Source of the DNA: Methylomonas rapida
GTDB taxonomy: Bacteria; Pseudomonadota; Gammaproteobacteria; Methylococcales; Methylomonadaceae
Assembly (NCBI RefSeq): GCF_024360925.2
Contig: NZ_CP113517.1
Coordinates: 4,444,001-4,508,000, forward strand
DNA: 64,000 nucleotides
Direction: 5' to 3'
The stretch's first letter is position 1; every line of letters begins with the position of its first letter. A model generated the notes under the pieces. That model was given only the letters and a program-made list of their open reading frames with translations, was not told the origin of the DNA and made no database searches. This document shows, piece by piece, positions 45,882-55,728 of this stretch. Position numbers and translations under genes: made by a program.

Positions 45882-46925
45882 ATGAATCAACAACGAAAAG
45901 CGGTGGCGCTGATTTCCGGCGGCCTTGATTCCATGCTGGCGACCAAGGCCATCCTGGAGCAAGGTATCCATGTCGAGGGTATCAATTTTTTTACCGGATT
46001 TTGTGTCGAGGGTCACACTCACGCCATCCGCAAACAGGATTCGGACAAACCCAAACGCAACAATTCGTTGTGGGTGGCCGAGCAACTGGGCATCAAACTG
46101 CATATCATCGACATCATCGAAGAATACAAACAAGTGCTGTTGAATCCCAAGCACGGCTATGGCGCCAATATGAACCCGTGTCTGGACTGCAAGATTTTCA
46201 TGGTCAACAAGGCCAAGCAATGGATGCGGGAAAACGGCTTCGATTTCATCATTACCGGCGAAGTGGTCGGCCAACGGCCGATGTCGCAACGCAAGCAGAC
46301 CATGCCCATCGTCGCCGCCGAATCCGGCGCCGACGATTTATTGGTTCGGCCCCTGTCCGCGCAGAACTTGCCGGCCACGCTGCCGGAACGGGAAGGCTGG
46401 ATCAGCCGCGACAAAATGTTCGGCTTCAGTGGCCGATCGCGCAAACCGCAAATGGCATTGGCCAAGCAATTCGGCTTCAGCGATTATGCACAGCCGGCTG
46501 GCGGTTGCTGTTTCCTGACCGACGAAGCTTATTCATTGAAGTTGGTCGATTTGTGGAAAGCCCGTGGCAAACGGGATTACGATCTGGACGACGTGATGCT
46601 GCTCAAGGTGGGCCGCCATATTCGCCCCAAGCCGCATTTCAAGATCATCGTCGCCCGCGAGGACGGCGAAGCGCGCTTCATGAGCGGCTATAAAAAAGAT
46701 TTCATGAGCATGAATTGCGCCAGTCACCGCGGCCCATTGGCGCTGATCGACGGCACGCCTAGCGAAGACGACCTGTTATTGGCCGGCCAGATCACCGCCC
46801 GCTACGGCCAAGGTCGCGACGCGGAAAAGGTGGAAGTGACCATTCGCGACCGCGAGGGGCATGAACGCAATATTTTCGTCAAACCCTTGCCGGCCGATCA
46901 AATTCCGCAGGAGTGGTTCGTATGA
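45882..46925 (+). CDS. MnmA-like PP-loop ATPase (putative tRNA thiolation enzyme)
   Basis: 347 aa. The N-terminal PP-loop motif LISGGLDSMLATKA (residues 10-23) binds ATP and activates a substrate by adenylation. NPCLDCKIFM (near 98-107) holds a CxxC like the catalytic Cys region of MnmA, and PAGGCCFLTD adds more Cys. COG0482-like members thiolate tRNA uridine 34. The C-terminal half resembles the NFACT-R/DUF814-like region, which I cannot assign firmly. It overlaps by 4 bp (ATGA) a TusA-family sulfur carrier gene, which strongly supports a sulfur-transfer role. Substrate is inference. Confidence 0.68.
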   Translation: MNQQRKAVALISGGLDSMLATKAILEQGIHVEGINFFTGFCVEGHTHAIRKQDSDKPKRNNSLWVAEQLGIKLHIIDIIEEYKQVLLNPKHGYGANMNPCLDCKIFMVNKAKQWMRENGFDFIITGEVVGQRPMSQRKQTMPIVAAESGADDLLVRPLSAQNLPATLPEREGWISRDKMFGFSGRSRKPQMALAKQFGFSDYAQPAGGCCFLTDEAYSLKLVDLWKARGKRDYDLDDVMLLKVGRHIRPKPHFKIIVAREDGEARFMSGYKKDFMSMNCASHRGPLALIDGTPSEDDLLLAGQITARYGQGRDAEKVEVTIRDREGHERNIFVKPLPADQIPQEWFV

Positions 46926-47197
46926 ACAGAGACGACCAACAGGACAGTAGGGAGGGCGGACGATTGCCTGGAACCATCTCCACGACCTTGAACGCCCGGC
47001 GCCTATTGTGCCCACTGCCGGTCATTCGCACCCAGGACAAAGTCAAGACACTAAAATCGGGCGACGTGCTGACCGTGGAATGCACCGATCCGGGCGTCAT
47101 GCAGGACATTCCGGCCTGGTGTCGGATCAATGGACACAAGGTTTTGGAAACGCGCGCCGAAAATGGCGAATATGTGATTGTTTTGGAAGTGGTTTAA
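46922..47197 (+). CDS. TusA-family sulfurtransferase
   Basis: 91 aa, ATG at 46922 inside the stop of the upstream gene. The TusA signature is complete: LNARRLLCPLPVIRTQDKVK with the sulfur-carrying Cys, then LTVECTDPGVMQDIPAWC. It relays persulfide sulfur to an acceptor, here most likely the PP-loop enzyme it overlaps. The N-terminal 20 residues (rich in Asp, Arg and Gly) are longer than in E. coli TusA. Confidence 0.9.
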   Translation: MNRDDQQDSREGGRLPGTISTTLNARRLLCPLPVIRTQDKVKTLKSGDVLTVECTDPGVMQDIPAWCRINGHKVLETRAENGEYVIVLEVV

Positions 47198-47220
47198 TTT
47201 AGTTTTATCGAGGAGTTGGC

Positions 47221-48435
47221 ATGGCAGTAGGACAATGTGATTTCCCGACGATGCATCCCGTCAAAGGCATCAAACTCGGCACCTGTAACGCCGGTATCAA
47301 ACAAACCGTGCGCGACGACATTCTGGTCATCGAAATGGCGGAGAACGGCAGCTGTGCGGCCGTATTCACGCAAAATGCCTTTTGCGCGGCGCCGGTCATA
47401 ATCGCTCGCGAACATTTGGCATTGGAACCACGCTGGTTATTGGTCAACTCCGGCAATGCCAATGCCGGCACCGGCAAGCAAGGCTTGCAGGATGCCTTTG
47501 CCAGTTGCGCGGCCTTGGCAATGCAAGTGGAGGGAATCGCGCAACACGTCTTGCCGTTCTCCACCGGCGTGATCGGCGAGCCTCTGCCGGTCGCCAAGTT
47601 GACCGCCGCATTGCCCAAGGCTGTCGCCAACTTACAGGAAAACCATTGGGACCAGGCAGCCCGCGCCATCATGACCACCGACACCTTTGCCAAAGGAGCA
47701 TCGGTGGTGATAGACCTCGACGGCCATCCCGTCACGATCACAGGCATTTCAAAAGGCGCCGGCATGATACAACCCAACATGGCTACCATGCTCGGCTTCA
47801 TCGCCACCGATGCCCGCATCGAACAGACCTTGCTGCAGCAATGCCTGTCAAACGCGGCCGAGCAGTCCTTCAACCGCATCACCGTCGACGGCGACACTTC
47901 GACCAACGACGCTTGCGTGTTGTTGGCCAGCGGCCGTAGCGAGGCATCGGAAATTTTGCCTAACAGCCCGCAGTACGCTGCTTTTGCCGCCGCCGTTACT
48001 CAGGTTTGCAAGCGTCTGGCGGAATTGATCATCCGCGATGGCGAGGGAGCCACCAAGCTGATGCGCATCGTCGTCGAACAGGCACGAACTGGCGCGGAAG
48101 CGCTACAAGTGGCCAAAACCATCGCCCATTCGCCCTTGGTCAAAACGGCGTTTTTCGCCAGCGATCCCAATTGGGGCCGCATCCTGGCCGCAGTAGGCCG
48201 CGCCGGCGTCGAGGATATGGAGCTGGAAAAGATCGAAATCTATTTGGGTAACGTCTGCATCGTCGAAAATGGCGGCCGTTCTCCCGGCTATACCGAGCAG
48301 GATGGCCAACGCGTGATGAATCAGGAGGAAATCAGCGTGACCGTGCGCCTGGCTCGTGGCAACGCCCGTGAAGAAGTGCTGACCTGCGATTTCTCTTACG
48401 ACTACGTCAAAATCAACGCCGAATACCGCACTTGA
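47221..48435 (+). CDS. argJ: Bifunctional glutamate N-acetyltransferase/amino-acid acetyltransferase
   Basis: 404 aa, full length for ArgJ, which makes N-acetylglutamate and recycles the acetyl group from N-acetylornithine in arginine synthesis. The autoproteolytic site is in the KGAGMIQPNMATMLGF segment, with the Thr of MATML as nucleophile. GDTSTNDACVLLASGR and FASDPNWGRILAA are further signatures. AGGAG lies just before the start at 47221. It is followed without gap by the Nudix gene. Confidence 0.96.
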   Translation: MAVGQCDFPTMHPVKGIKLGTCNAGIKQTVRDDILVIEMAENGSCAAVFTQNAFCAAPVIIAREHLALEPRWLLVNSGNANAGTGKQGLQDAFASCAALAMQVEGIAQHVLPFSTGVIGEPLPVAKLTAALPKAVANLQENHWDQAARAIMTTDTFAKGASVVIDLDGHPVTITGISKGAGMIQPNMATMLGFIATDARIEQTLLQQCLSNAAEQSFNRITVDGDTSTNDACVLLASGRSEASEILPNSPQYAAFAAAVTQVCKRLAELIIRDGEGATKLMRIVVEQARTGAEALQVAKTIAHSPLVKTAFFASDPNWGRILAAVGRAGVEDMELEKIEIYLGNVCIVENGGRSPGYTEQDGQRVMNQEEISVTVRLARGNAREEVLTCDFSYDYVKINAEYRT

Positions 48436-49368
48436 ATGGCAAGCTCAGGAGCACTCCATGTTGCGGTCGGCGTGGTGCGCGATAGCGATGGCAACATTTT
48501 GATAACCCAGCGCGCCAAGCATGCCCACCAAGGCGGTTTATGGGAGTTTCCCGGCGGCAAACTGGAACACGGCGAAGAAGTCTTAGCCGCCTTACGCCGC
48601 GAGCTGCGCGAGGAAGTGGGAATTTTGATCGATGGCGCCTCGCCGCTGATCAAAATCCACCACCACTATCCCGATCTGGAGGTGCTGCTGGACGTCTGGC
48701 GCGTTGACCATTTTTCTGACCAGGCTTGCGCCTGCGAAGGTCAAGCCATGCGCTGGGTAGCCTCTGAAGACTTGAACCGCTATGAATTTCCGGCGGCGAA
48801 TCGCCCCATCATCGCCGCAGCGCAATTACCGGATCGTTATGCAATTCTGGAGGGCCGGAGCGTGGATCAGGTGCTTGCCAACTTGAGCAAGATCATTGGC
48901 AATGGAGTGCGCTTGTTGCAACTGCGGGTCAAATCGCTGCCAGCTTCGGAAATCCTTACGGTATATGCAACGGTTTTTGCCGAATGCCAACGTCATGGCG
49001 TCAAGTTATTGCTGAACTCGGATCTACCTCTGTTTCAAGCCGAGGCCGATGGCATCCATCTGAGTAGCCACGCGCTGATGATGGCCAACCAGCGGCCGGA
49101 AGAATACGCTTGGGTGGCCGCTTCCTGTCACGACTTCAAGGAATTGAAACATGCACAAAACATAGGGGTCGATTTCGCGGTATTGGCGCCGATTTTACCG
49201 ACCCCTACTCATCCCGATGCCACACCGCTAGGCTGGGATGTCATGGCTGAACTGATCGAGCAGGTGAATCTGCCTGTGTTCGCGCTGGGAGGACTGAAAA
49301 TCGAGGATATTCAGCGAGTCTTGCAGGCTGGCGGGCAAGGCATAGCCGGGATCAGCGCCTTTCTCTAA
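48436..49368 (+). CDS. Nudix hydrolase fused to a thiamine-phosphate-synthase-like domain (MutT type)
   Basis: 310 aa. Residues 1-130 are a MutT-type Nudix domain with the box [24 protein letters not shown]; MutT clears 8-oxo-dGTP. Residues 140-310 are a ThiE/TenI-like TIM barrel ([20 protein letters not shown] to GISAFL), a fusion well known in Gammaproteobacteria and probably not a thiamine enzyme. It starts one base after the argJ stop. Its last 4 bp overlap the convergent yacG stop. Confidence 0.92.
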   Translation: MASSGALHVAVGVVRDSDGNILITQRAKHAHQGGLWEFPGGKLEHGEEVLAALRRELREEVGILIDGASPLIKIHHHYPDLEVLLDVWRVDHFSDQACACEGQAMRWVASEDLNRYEFPAANRPIIAAAQLPDRYAILEGRSVDQVLANLSKIIGNGVRLLQLRVKSLPASEILTVYATVFAECQRHGVKLLLNSDLPLFQAEADGIHLSSHALMMANQRPEEYAWVAASCHDFKELKHAQNIGVDFAVLAPILPTPTHPDATPLGWDVMAELIEQVNLPVFALGGLKIEDIQRVLQAGGQGIAGISAFL

Positions 49369-49577
49369 CCGGCGAAACCATCGCCTTCGGGGTTGTCGGA
49401 CTCGGTAATGGTATGCGCGGGTTCTCCCGGAATCTTGTGAGCCTCCGTCGCCCAGTCACCTAAATCGATCAATTTGCAACGCTGACTGCAAAACGGCTTG
49501 TAACGTTGCTCTGCCACCCAGGGCACCGGTTTTTTACAGGTTGGGCAAGTGACCGTGATGATAGCTTGCTTATTCAT
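49365..49577 (-). CDS. yacG: DNA gyrase inhibitor YacG
   Basis: 70 aa with a zinc site from CPTCKKPV and the CSQRC pair, the full set of YacG ligands. It binds GyrB and blocks gyrase in E. coli. Its start overlaps the zapD stop by one base. The order coaE-zapD-yacG is the standard gammaproteobacterial one. Confidence 0.94.
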   Translation of the reverse strand: MNKQAIITVTCPTCKKPVPWVAEQRYKPFCSQRCKLIDLGDWATEAHKIPGEPAHTITESDNPEGDGFAG

Positions 49578-50347
49578 CAGACTGCGCAGCGCGCCAAGGT
49601 AAAGGGAATGTCTTCGTGGGTTTGCGACGGCCGGTTTTCGTCGGTGGACGGCTGCATGAAGCGGATGCTGAATCTATGCTTGCCGCCGCTGATTTCGGCG
49701 AAGCAATGTATCGATGCCGGTACGCAGACTCTTATCAACTGCACCGGATGGGCTTTGTCGAGCGCCAGTTGAAAAAAACCGGCCTGCGCGATTTCTTGTT
49801 TGGGTACGCTGCTTTGCCGGATGAAGCCCAGTATCAAATCGATCGCAATCCGGATATCGGCGAAGGGTTGCGTCCAGCCTTCCAGGTCTTTTTGCTGTTG
49901 GGCTTGGTCCTGCTCCAGCCAGTAGTGAAAGGCCGGCAAGTCGAAGGAACAACTGCCACCTGGAATCGCGCTACGCTGGGCAATGCTCTGGAACAAACCG
50001 CTTTCCATCACGCTAGCGCCTACTTTGCCGCTGCTGTTATACAAATTGCGGCTTGCCTGTCCTAGTTCGGCCAGAATTTCCTGGAGTTTTTTATTGTCGA
50101 CTGCGTCACTATTGCTCAGTTGGGCCAGCACTTTCGCGTGTCTGTCCAATTCCTTGATCAATTCGGACTTCAGATCGCTACGGCTGAATATGGTCAGTAT
50201 GTCCAGCAGCGAGCTGATCGCCGCGCGCTTGTCAAACACCGAACTACCGGCCATGAAATGGTCGAGCTGATGGAATAATTGTTCCAGGCGCATAAACACC
50301 CGAATTCGTTCATTTAGCGGGAATTCGTAGGTCGTTTGTGTATTCAA
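49577..50347 (-). CDS. zapD: Cell division protein ZapD (YacF)
   Basis: 256 aa. A cytoplasmic helical protein that cross-links FtsZ filaments. [21 protein letters not shown] at the N-terminus is the family hallmark, followed by a helical domain and a C-terminal beta domain. It begins with TTG at 50347, overlapping the coaE stop, and ends at the yacG start, so all three are coupled. Confidence 0.94.
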   Translation of the reverse strand: MNTQTTYEFPLNERIRVFMRLEQLFHQLDHFMAGSSVFDKRAAISSLLDILTIFSRSDLKSELIKELDRHAKVLAQLSNSDAVDNKKLQEILAELGQASRNLYNSSGKVGASVMESGLFQSIAQRSAIPGGSCSFDLPAFHYWLEQDQAQQQKDLEGWTQPFADIRIAIDLILGFIRQSSVPKQEIAQAGFFQLALDKAHPVQLIRVCVPASIHCFAEISGGKHRFSIRFMQPSTDENRPSQTHEDIPFTLARCAV

Positions 50348-50955
50348 GCCGATGTGTTCCTAGCGTTGGCTAAAAAAAGGTACGAATTGTGCAGACTTTT
50401 CACCCGTTCTGCAAGGCTTGCCGGAGTCGCCGAATTATCGATGACATCGTCGGCAGCCGCCAGGCGCTGTTGCCTGCTTGCCTGAGTTGCGATGATCGCT
50501 TCGGCCTGTTCCCGGCTGATCTGGTCGCGGTTGAGCACGCGCTGCAATTGAGTCTCTACCGGGCAATCGACGACCAGCACCCTGTCGACAGCATAACGTT
50601 TGCCCGTTTCCAACAACAACGGAATGGCGATGATGCCATAAGGACTTCGCAAATGCTGGACCGCTCTGTCGATTTCGGCATAAATCAAGGGATGCATGAT
50701 CGCGTCCAGTTGCTGTTTGAGCCGGGCATCGGCAAATACCCGCCGCCTTAGTTCGGCGCGATGCAAAGCCCCACCTGCGTCGAGAATGTCCTGGCCAAAG
50801 GTTTCCGCCAGCTTGCGCAACGCGGGCTGCCCCGGTTGCACCACTTGTCTGGCAATGACATCCGCATCGACAATCGGAACGCCCAGTTCGGCAAACAGCT
50901 TGCAGACCGTCGATTTACCGCTGCCAATGCCGCCGGTTAAGCCGATTTTCAGCAT
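50344..50955 (-). CDS. coaE: Dephospho-CoA kinase
   Basis: 203 aa. It phosphorylates dephospho-CoA, the last step in CoA synthesis. The P-loop GLTGGIGSGKSTV is at the N-terminus, and the VDADVIARQVVQPG and PLLLETG motifs are typical. It is coupled to zapD downstream, and pilD precedes it by 3 bp. Confidence 0.96.
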   Translation of the reverse strand: MLKIGLTGGIGSGKSTVCKLFAELGVPIVDADVIARQVVQPGQPALRKLAETFGQDILDAGGALHRAELRRRVFADARLKQQLDAIMHPLIYAEIDRAVQHLRSPYGIIAIPLLLETGKRYAVDRVLVVDCPVETQLQRVLNRDQISREQAEAIIATQASRQQRLAAADDVIDNSATPASLAERVKSLHNSYLFLANARNTSA

Positions 50956-50958
50956 GCG

Positions 50959-51825
50959 TCACAGCCCAACACTATCCAAGTACAGACGATTGATGGCGTC
51001 GCCCCAGATCAGCGCCAGCCAACCCGCAGTTGCCAAATAAGGGCCAAATGGAATCGGCTGGCCGGCATCGCACCGCCTGAATACGATCATCGCGATACCG
51101 ATCACCGCGCCAACCAAGGATGACAAGATAATGATCAACGGCAGGTAATGCCAGCCCATCCAGGCGCCGAGCATGGCCAGCAATTTGAAATCGCCATAAC
51201 CCATGCCCTCCTTGCCGGTCAGCAGCTTAAACAGATGATAGACGCTCCAAAGACTCAAATAACCGGCCACGGCGCCAACGATGCTAGCATGGCTGTCCGT
51301 ATAAATGGAAAACAGGCTCAGAAACAAGCCCAGCCAGAGCATCGGCAACGTGATGGAATCCGGCAACAATTGATGATCGATGTCGATGAAGCTCAACGCG
51401 ATAAGGCTCCACGTCAATACCAAACCGAACAGCAGAGCCAGTCCATAACCGAAATGCCAGGCCACCAATGCCGAGCATATCGCGGTAAAGGCTTCGATCA
51501 GCGGATAGCGCGGAGAAATCGGGGTGGCGCACTGCGCGCATTTTCCGCGCAGCCACAAATAACTGAATACCGGAATGTTTTGATAGGGTTTGATCTCGGT
51601 TTTGCAAACCGGGCAACGCGATCCAGGCCACAGCAAATTAAAGGCTTCCGTCTGTTCTTCCGCCGGCAATTCCAGATACTCCAGACAATCGCGGCGCCAG
51701 CCGCGCTGCATCATGACCGGTAACCGGTAAATGACTACATTCAAGAAGCTGCCGACCAACAGCCCCAATACGAAGATCAAACCGATCAAAAAAGCAGGTG
51801 ATTGCTGGAGGATAGTCAGTAGCAT
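50959..51825 (-). CDS. pilD: Prepilin peptidase/N-methyltransferase PilD
   Basis: 288 aa from ATG 51825; an upstream start would add 18 residues with no hydrophobic helix, so it was rejected. The protein has the two-Cys-pair motif CPVC and CAQC, and two catalytic aspartates in FIDIDHQLLPD and GYGDFKLLA. Several TM helices fill the rest. It cleaves type IV prepilins and N-methylates them. The coaE gene is 3 bp downstream. A terminator separates it from pilC upstream, so it may have its own promoter in 51826-51852. Confidence 0.95.
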   Translation of the reverse strand: MLLTILQQSPAFLIGLIFVLGLLVGSFLNVVIYRLPVMMQRGWRRDCLEYLELPAEEQTEAFNLLWPGSRCPVCKTEIKPYQNIPVFSYLWLRGKCAQCATPISPRYPLIEAFTAICSALVAWHFGYGLALLFGLVLTWSLIALSFIDIDHQLLPDSITLPMLWLGLFLSLFSIYTDSHASIVGAVAGYLSLWSVYHLFKLLTGKEGMGYGDFKLLAMLGAWMGWHYLPLIIILSSLVGAVIGIAMIVFRRCDAGQPIPFGPYLATAGWLALIWGDAINRLYLDSVGL

Positions 51826-51852
51826 GGAATGGTTCGAAAAGGAAGTTGAGAT

Positions 51853-51878
51853 GAAAAAATGCCCGCTAATGGCGGGCA
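51853..51878 (-). terminator. Intrinsic terminator between pilC and pilD
   Basis: A 7-bp GC-rich stem (51860-51866 with 51872-51878, TGCCCGC and complement) has a T6 tail on the minus strand. It lies 22 bp past the pilC stop. It should end or reduce pilBC transcripts before pilD. Confidence 0.75.
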
Positions 51879-51900
51879 CTCTAGCGCAATGCGTGAAAAA

Positions 51901-53124
51901 TCACCCGACTGCCGCGCCCAGTTTGAAGATAGGCAAATACATCGCGACGATCAGGCCGCCCACCAGCACCCCCAGGATGGCCATGATGATGGGTTCCATC
52001 AAGCTGCTGAGGTTGTCGACCAGGTTATCCACTTCCTCTTCAAAAAAATCGGCCACCTTGTCCAGCATGCTGTCGATAGAACCCGATTCTTCGCCGATAG
52101 CGACCATTTGAATCACCATGTTGGGAAACAGGCCGGTTTGCGTCATCGAAAATTGCAATTGTTGACCGGTAGCGACATCGTCACGCATTTTCATGACGCC
52201 ATCGTAGAAAATGATATTGCCGCAGGCGCCCGCTACGGATGCCAATGCCTCGACCAAGGGTACGCCCGCCGCTGACATCGTGGACAGCGTCCGGGCGAAA
52301 CGCGCGATCGCGGATTTTTCCAGAATCATGCCGACCACGGGAATTTTTAATAAGGTTCGATCCAGAAAATGATTGAACGGGCGCGAGCGCTTTTGGAAAT
52401 AACTGAAGGTATAGATGGTAACGCCGATGACACCGACTACGGCCCACCACCATTCCTGTACCCATTCCGAAAGACCAATGACGAATTTGGTGAACGCTGG
52501 CAAATCGGCGCCGAAACTTTGGAATAACTCCTCGAATACCGGCACCACAAAAATCAACAAAATGGCCGTGACGATAAAGGCTACCACCAGCACCGCAATC
52601 GGGTAGGTGAGGGCTTTTTTGACTTTTTTCTTGATGGATTCTGTTTTTTCCTTGTAGGTGGCGATCTTGTCCAGCAAGCCTTCCAGTACGCCGGCTTGCT
52701 CGCCCGCGTTGACCAAGTTACAGAACAAGTCGTCAAAGTAAAGCGGCCGCTTGCCCAAGGCTTGCGCCAGGGTATCGCCACCTTCGATGTCGGCCTTGAT
52801 CGCCAGCAACATCTCGGACATGCTGGCGTTGTCGTGTCCCTTGCCTATGATGTCGAAAGACTGCACCAAGGGCACGCCGGCCTCCAGCATGGTGGCCAAT
52901 TGCCGAGCGAATACCGCGATGTCGCCGGTCGTGATCTTTTGCACTTTGGCGCCAAACAAGGGCTTGGGTTTGGGCTTGATCTTGACCACCCGGATGCCCA
53001 TCTTTCGTAGCTCGCTACGGGCAATAGCCTCGCTCTTGGCGCTGATGAGGCCGTTGGTTTTTTTGGCCTGCTTATCGACTCCTTCCCAGAGGAAATCGAT
53101 TTGATCTTCTTGTGGTTTAGCCAT
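51901..53124 (-). CDS. pilC: Type IV pilus inner-membrane platform protein PilC
   Basis: 407 aa with two GspF domains: each has the F-A-R-LATMLEAGVPLVQS pattern (first near residues 75-90) or its repeat FARTLSTMSAAGVPLVEA (second near 275-290). Three hydrophobic helices are visible. It forms the platform under the PilB and PilT ATPases. The ribosome site (AAGGAA) lies within the end of pilB, 3 bp away. Confidence 0.95.
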   Translation of the reverse strand: MAKPQEDQIDFLWEGVDKQAKKTNGLISAKSEAIARSELRKMGIRVVKIKPKPKPLFGAKVQKITTGDIAVFARQLATMLEAGVPLVQSFDIIGKGHDNASMSEMLLAIKADIEGGDTLAQALGKRPLYFDDLFCNLVNAGEQAGVLEGLLDKIATYKEKTESIKKKVKKALTYPIAVLVVAFIVTAILLIFVVPVFEELFQSFGADLPAFTKFVIGLSEWVQEWWWAVVGVIGVTIYTFSYFQKRSRPFNHFLDRTLLKIPVVGMILEKSAIARFARTLSTMSAAGVPLVEALASVAGACGNIIFYDGVMKMRDDVATGQQLQFSMTQTGLFPNMVIQMVAIGEESGSIDSMLDKVADFFEEEVDNLVDNLSSLMEPIIMAILGVLVGGLIVAMYLPIFKLGAAVG

Positions 53125-53127
53125 GCT

Positions 53128-54837
53128 TTATTCCTTGGTGACGCGGTCGATTTCTTCCAGCGAAGTAATGCCCTGTTTGACTTTCAGCAACCCCGAAGCC
53201 CTGAGATCGTTGATACCTTCTTGTTTAGCCAGCTCGGCCATTTGCATGGCGTTGCCGCCTTCTAAAATCAGCGCACGCATTTTTTCAGTAATGGGCAACA
53301 CTTGATAAATCCCCACCCGACCTTTATAGCCATTATTGCAATGTTCGCAACCCACTGGTTCGTACATCGTGAAACTACCAATGTCCTCTTTGCCAAACCC
53401 GGCCGACAGCAACACATTGTCGGGAAAATTAACTTCTTTCTTGCAATGTTCGCATAAGCGCCTCGCCAGACGTTGTGCCATGATTAACAAAACCGCCGAT
53501 ACGATATTGAATGGCTCTATCCCCATTTGCACCAAACGATTGATCGTTTGCGGCGCGTCGTTGGTATGCAGGGTGGATAACACCAGGTGACCGGTTTGCG
53601 CCGCCTTGACGGCGATGCTGGCGGTTTCCAGATCCCGAATCTCGCCGACCATGATCACGTCCGGGTCTTGCCGCAAGAATGCCCTCAAGGCTTCGGCGAA
53701 GGTCAGGCCCGCCTTGGGGTTGACGTTGACCTGATTGATGCCTTCGACGGTGATCTCGACCGGGTCTTCTGCGGTAGAGATATTGCGCTCTATGCTGTTC
53801 AACAGATTCAGGCCGGTGTACAACGATACGGTCTTACCGCTACCGGTTGGTCCTGTTACCAATACCATGCCATAGGGTTTGTGGATCGCATCCAGAAAGT
53901 ATTTTTGTTGTACCGGTTCGAAACCCAGCTTTTCGATGCCGATCTGCGCACTGGTCGGGTCGAGTATCCGCAGCACCACTTTTTCGCCAAACAGCGTAGG
54001 GCAGGTGTTGACCCGGAAATCGATGGCTCGGTTTTTTGAAAGTTGCATCTTGATCCGGCCATCTTGCGGAACGCGGCGTTCGGCGATGTCCATTTTTGAC
54101 ATGACCTTGAGTCGAGAGATGATACGACTGGCAATGCCTACCGGAGGACTCGCCACCTCGGACAGAATGCCGTCGGCGCGGAACCGGATACGGAATTTTT
54201 TCTCAAAAGGCTCAAGATGGATATCCGAGACACCTTTTTTAATGGAATCCAGCAAGATTTTATTCACGAAACGCACGATGGGCGCGTCGTCGACATCGGA
54301 ACTGACGTCCTCGGTCGGCCTTTCGTCTCCCGCCGAAATATTGATGTTCTCCAGATCCTCGTCCAGCAAACTGACCATGGAGGTATCCGCGGCCTCTAAT
54401 GCCACTTCGATGGTCTTGGTCAGCTTTTCATCTTCAACTAGAACGTTTTCGGTATTCAGTCGAGTATGAAATTTTATTTCGTCCAGTGCCTGAAAGTTGG
54501 TCGGGTCGGACGTGGCGATAAACAGGCGGTTGCCGCGCTTGAACAGCGGCAAGGCATGATGCTGGCGAATCAGCTTTTCGCTGACCAGCTTGATCGGTAT
54601 CATGCTCAAGTCGACTGCATCCAGATCCAGCATGGGCACGCCAAATTCGGCCGACGCCAACTCCGCAATGGTCCGGCTGTCGGCGTATTTGTTGTTGACC
54701 AGATACGTCACGAAGGGCTGTTTATTTTTTTGCGCCTCTTGCACCGCGGATGCGGCAATTTCCTCGGTAAGCAAACCTTGCTGGATCAGGCATTTGGTCA
54801 AGCCACTAAAGTGGATGTTAGAAGGTGCTGTCGCCAT
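53128..54837 (-). CDS. pilB: Type IV pilus assembly ATPase PilB
   Basis: 569 aa. An N-terminal MshEN/GspE-N domain (about 1-150) is followed by the ATPase core. Walker A is LVTGPTGSGKTVSLY, then EDPVEITVEGINQ, Walker B MVGEIRDLET and LVLSTLHTND. A zinc-binding tetracysteine (CEHCKK and CEHCNN) is near the C-terminus. It powers pilus extension. No pilA gene is in the window. Confidence 0.96.
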   Translation of the reverse strand: MATAPSNIHFSGLTKCLIQQGLLTEEIAASAVQEAQKNKQPFVTYLVNNKYADSRTIAELASAEFGVPMLDLDAVDLSMIPIKLVSEKLIRQHHALPLFKRGNRLFIATSDPTNFQALDEIKFHTRLNTENVLVEDEKLTKTIEVALEAADTSMVSLLDEDLENINISAGDERPTEDVSSDVDDAPIVRFVNKILLDSIKKGVSDIHLEPFEKKFRIRFRADGILSEVASPPVGIASRIISRLKVMSKMDIAERRVPQDGRIKMQLSKNRAIDFRVNTCPTLFGEKVVLRILDPTSAQIGIEKLGFEPVQQKYFLDAIHKPYGMVLVTGPTGSGKTVSLYTGLNLLNSIERNISTAEDPVEITVEGINQVNVNPKAGLTFAEALRAFLRQDPDVIMVGEIRDLETASIAVKAAQTGHLVLSTLHTNDAPQTINRLVQMGIEPFNIVSAVLLIMAQRLARRLCEHCKKEVNFPDNVLLSAGFGKEDIGSFTMYEPVGCEHCNNGYKGRVGIYQVLPITEKMRALILEGGNAMQMAELAKQEGINDLRASGLLKVKQGITSLEEIDRVTKE

Positions 54838-54927
54838 GTGAAGTGATTTCTTTTAGTTGTGCTGCAACTATAGATGAATTAAGTATTTTGTCCATAGCCG
54901 GCCCTGCGCGTCAACGCACCGATAGAA

Positions 54928-55725
54928 TCAGGAAAGCAGCTGCACAATCAAGCGTTTGATAGCCGTCGGTTCAAAGGGTTTGTCCAAAATCGCGGATACG
55001 CCAACCTTTTCGATCGCGGCCAATCGATTCTGGTTTTGCTCGCTGGTGACCATCAAAATAGGCACGCTGGAAATGTGCTGACAATCGCCGCGGATGGCTT
55101 TCACCAGTTGCAATCCATCCATCTCCGGCATGTTGTAGTCGGTCACGATCAAATCGAAGTAATGCGCCTGAAACAGCTGCAGCGCCTCTTTGCCGTCCCT
55201 TGCACAGCGGATGTATTCAATGCCGATGTTATTTAACACCCGCCGAATGTATTTTCGGGAAAATTCGCTATCATCGACCAATAGCACATGCAAGTCTTCG
55301 ACATCGAAATGCGCCAAGTCTATTTTGGCCGGATTCAGATAATCCAGCGACGCACGCAAAGCCGTATCCAATTCCTGCAGACTAAAAGGCTTGGGCAGTA
55401 TCGCGATTGCCCCGGCCTGGCGAATGGGTTCTAAATATTTGATGTTGGTTTCGCTGGAAATCAGGATAAACGCCGTATCGTAGGATTCACTATCCTTACG
55501 GATCTCATGAATCAGATCCACCCCCGTCATATCGGGTAAATACATGCTGCTGATGATCAAATCCGGTTTAGCTTGCTTCAGATATTTCAACATCTCGCCA
55601 CCCGTGGATACACAGGTAACCGCCTCGATTCCGGCTGCCTGCAAATGCTGGGTAATGATGATCCGCTGGGTATGAGAAGGCTCAACCAGAAAAACGTCAA
55701 GCGTGGCGATTTCGTTAAGACTCAT
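54928..55725 (-). CDS. Tandem receiver protein (degenerate REC plus canonical REC)
   Basis: 265 aa made of two CheY-like receivers. The second (about 145-265) is canonical, with acidic pair D151-D152, phospho-acceptor D196 (DLIVTDYNMPEMDG) and a later Lys (LDKPF). The first (about 8-125) is degenerate: the acidic pair reads E15-P16 and the phospho-acceptor position is S60 (DLIISSMYLPDMTG), though its Lys (LPKPF) remains. It is a single-purpose regulator with no output domain. It is 3 bp after the HDOD-GAF gene and 90 bp before pilB on the same strand. Confidence 0.88.
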   Translation of the reverse strand: MSLNEIATLDVFLVEPSHTQRIIITQHLQAAGIEAVTCVSTGGEMLKYLKQAKPDLIISSMYLPDMTGVDLIHEIRKDSESYDTAFILISSETNIKYLEPIRQAGAIAILPKPFSLQELDTALRASLDYLNPAKIDLAHFDVEDLHVLLVDDSEFSRKYIRRVLNNIGIEYIRCARDGKEALQLFQAHYFDLIVTDYNMPEMDGLQLVKAIRGDCQHISSVPILMVTSEQNQNRLAAIEKVGVSAILDKPFEPTAIKRLIVQLLS

Positions 55726-55728
55726 GGC

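Noticed and set aside
48856..49368. Annotating the Nudix C-terminal domain as a functional thiamine-phosphate synthase
   Set aside because: The MutT-ThiE-like fusion is common in Gammaproteobacteria and its second domain is not known to make thiamine phosphate, so only the fold is claimed.
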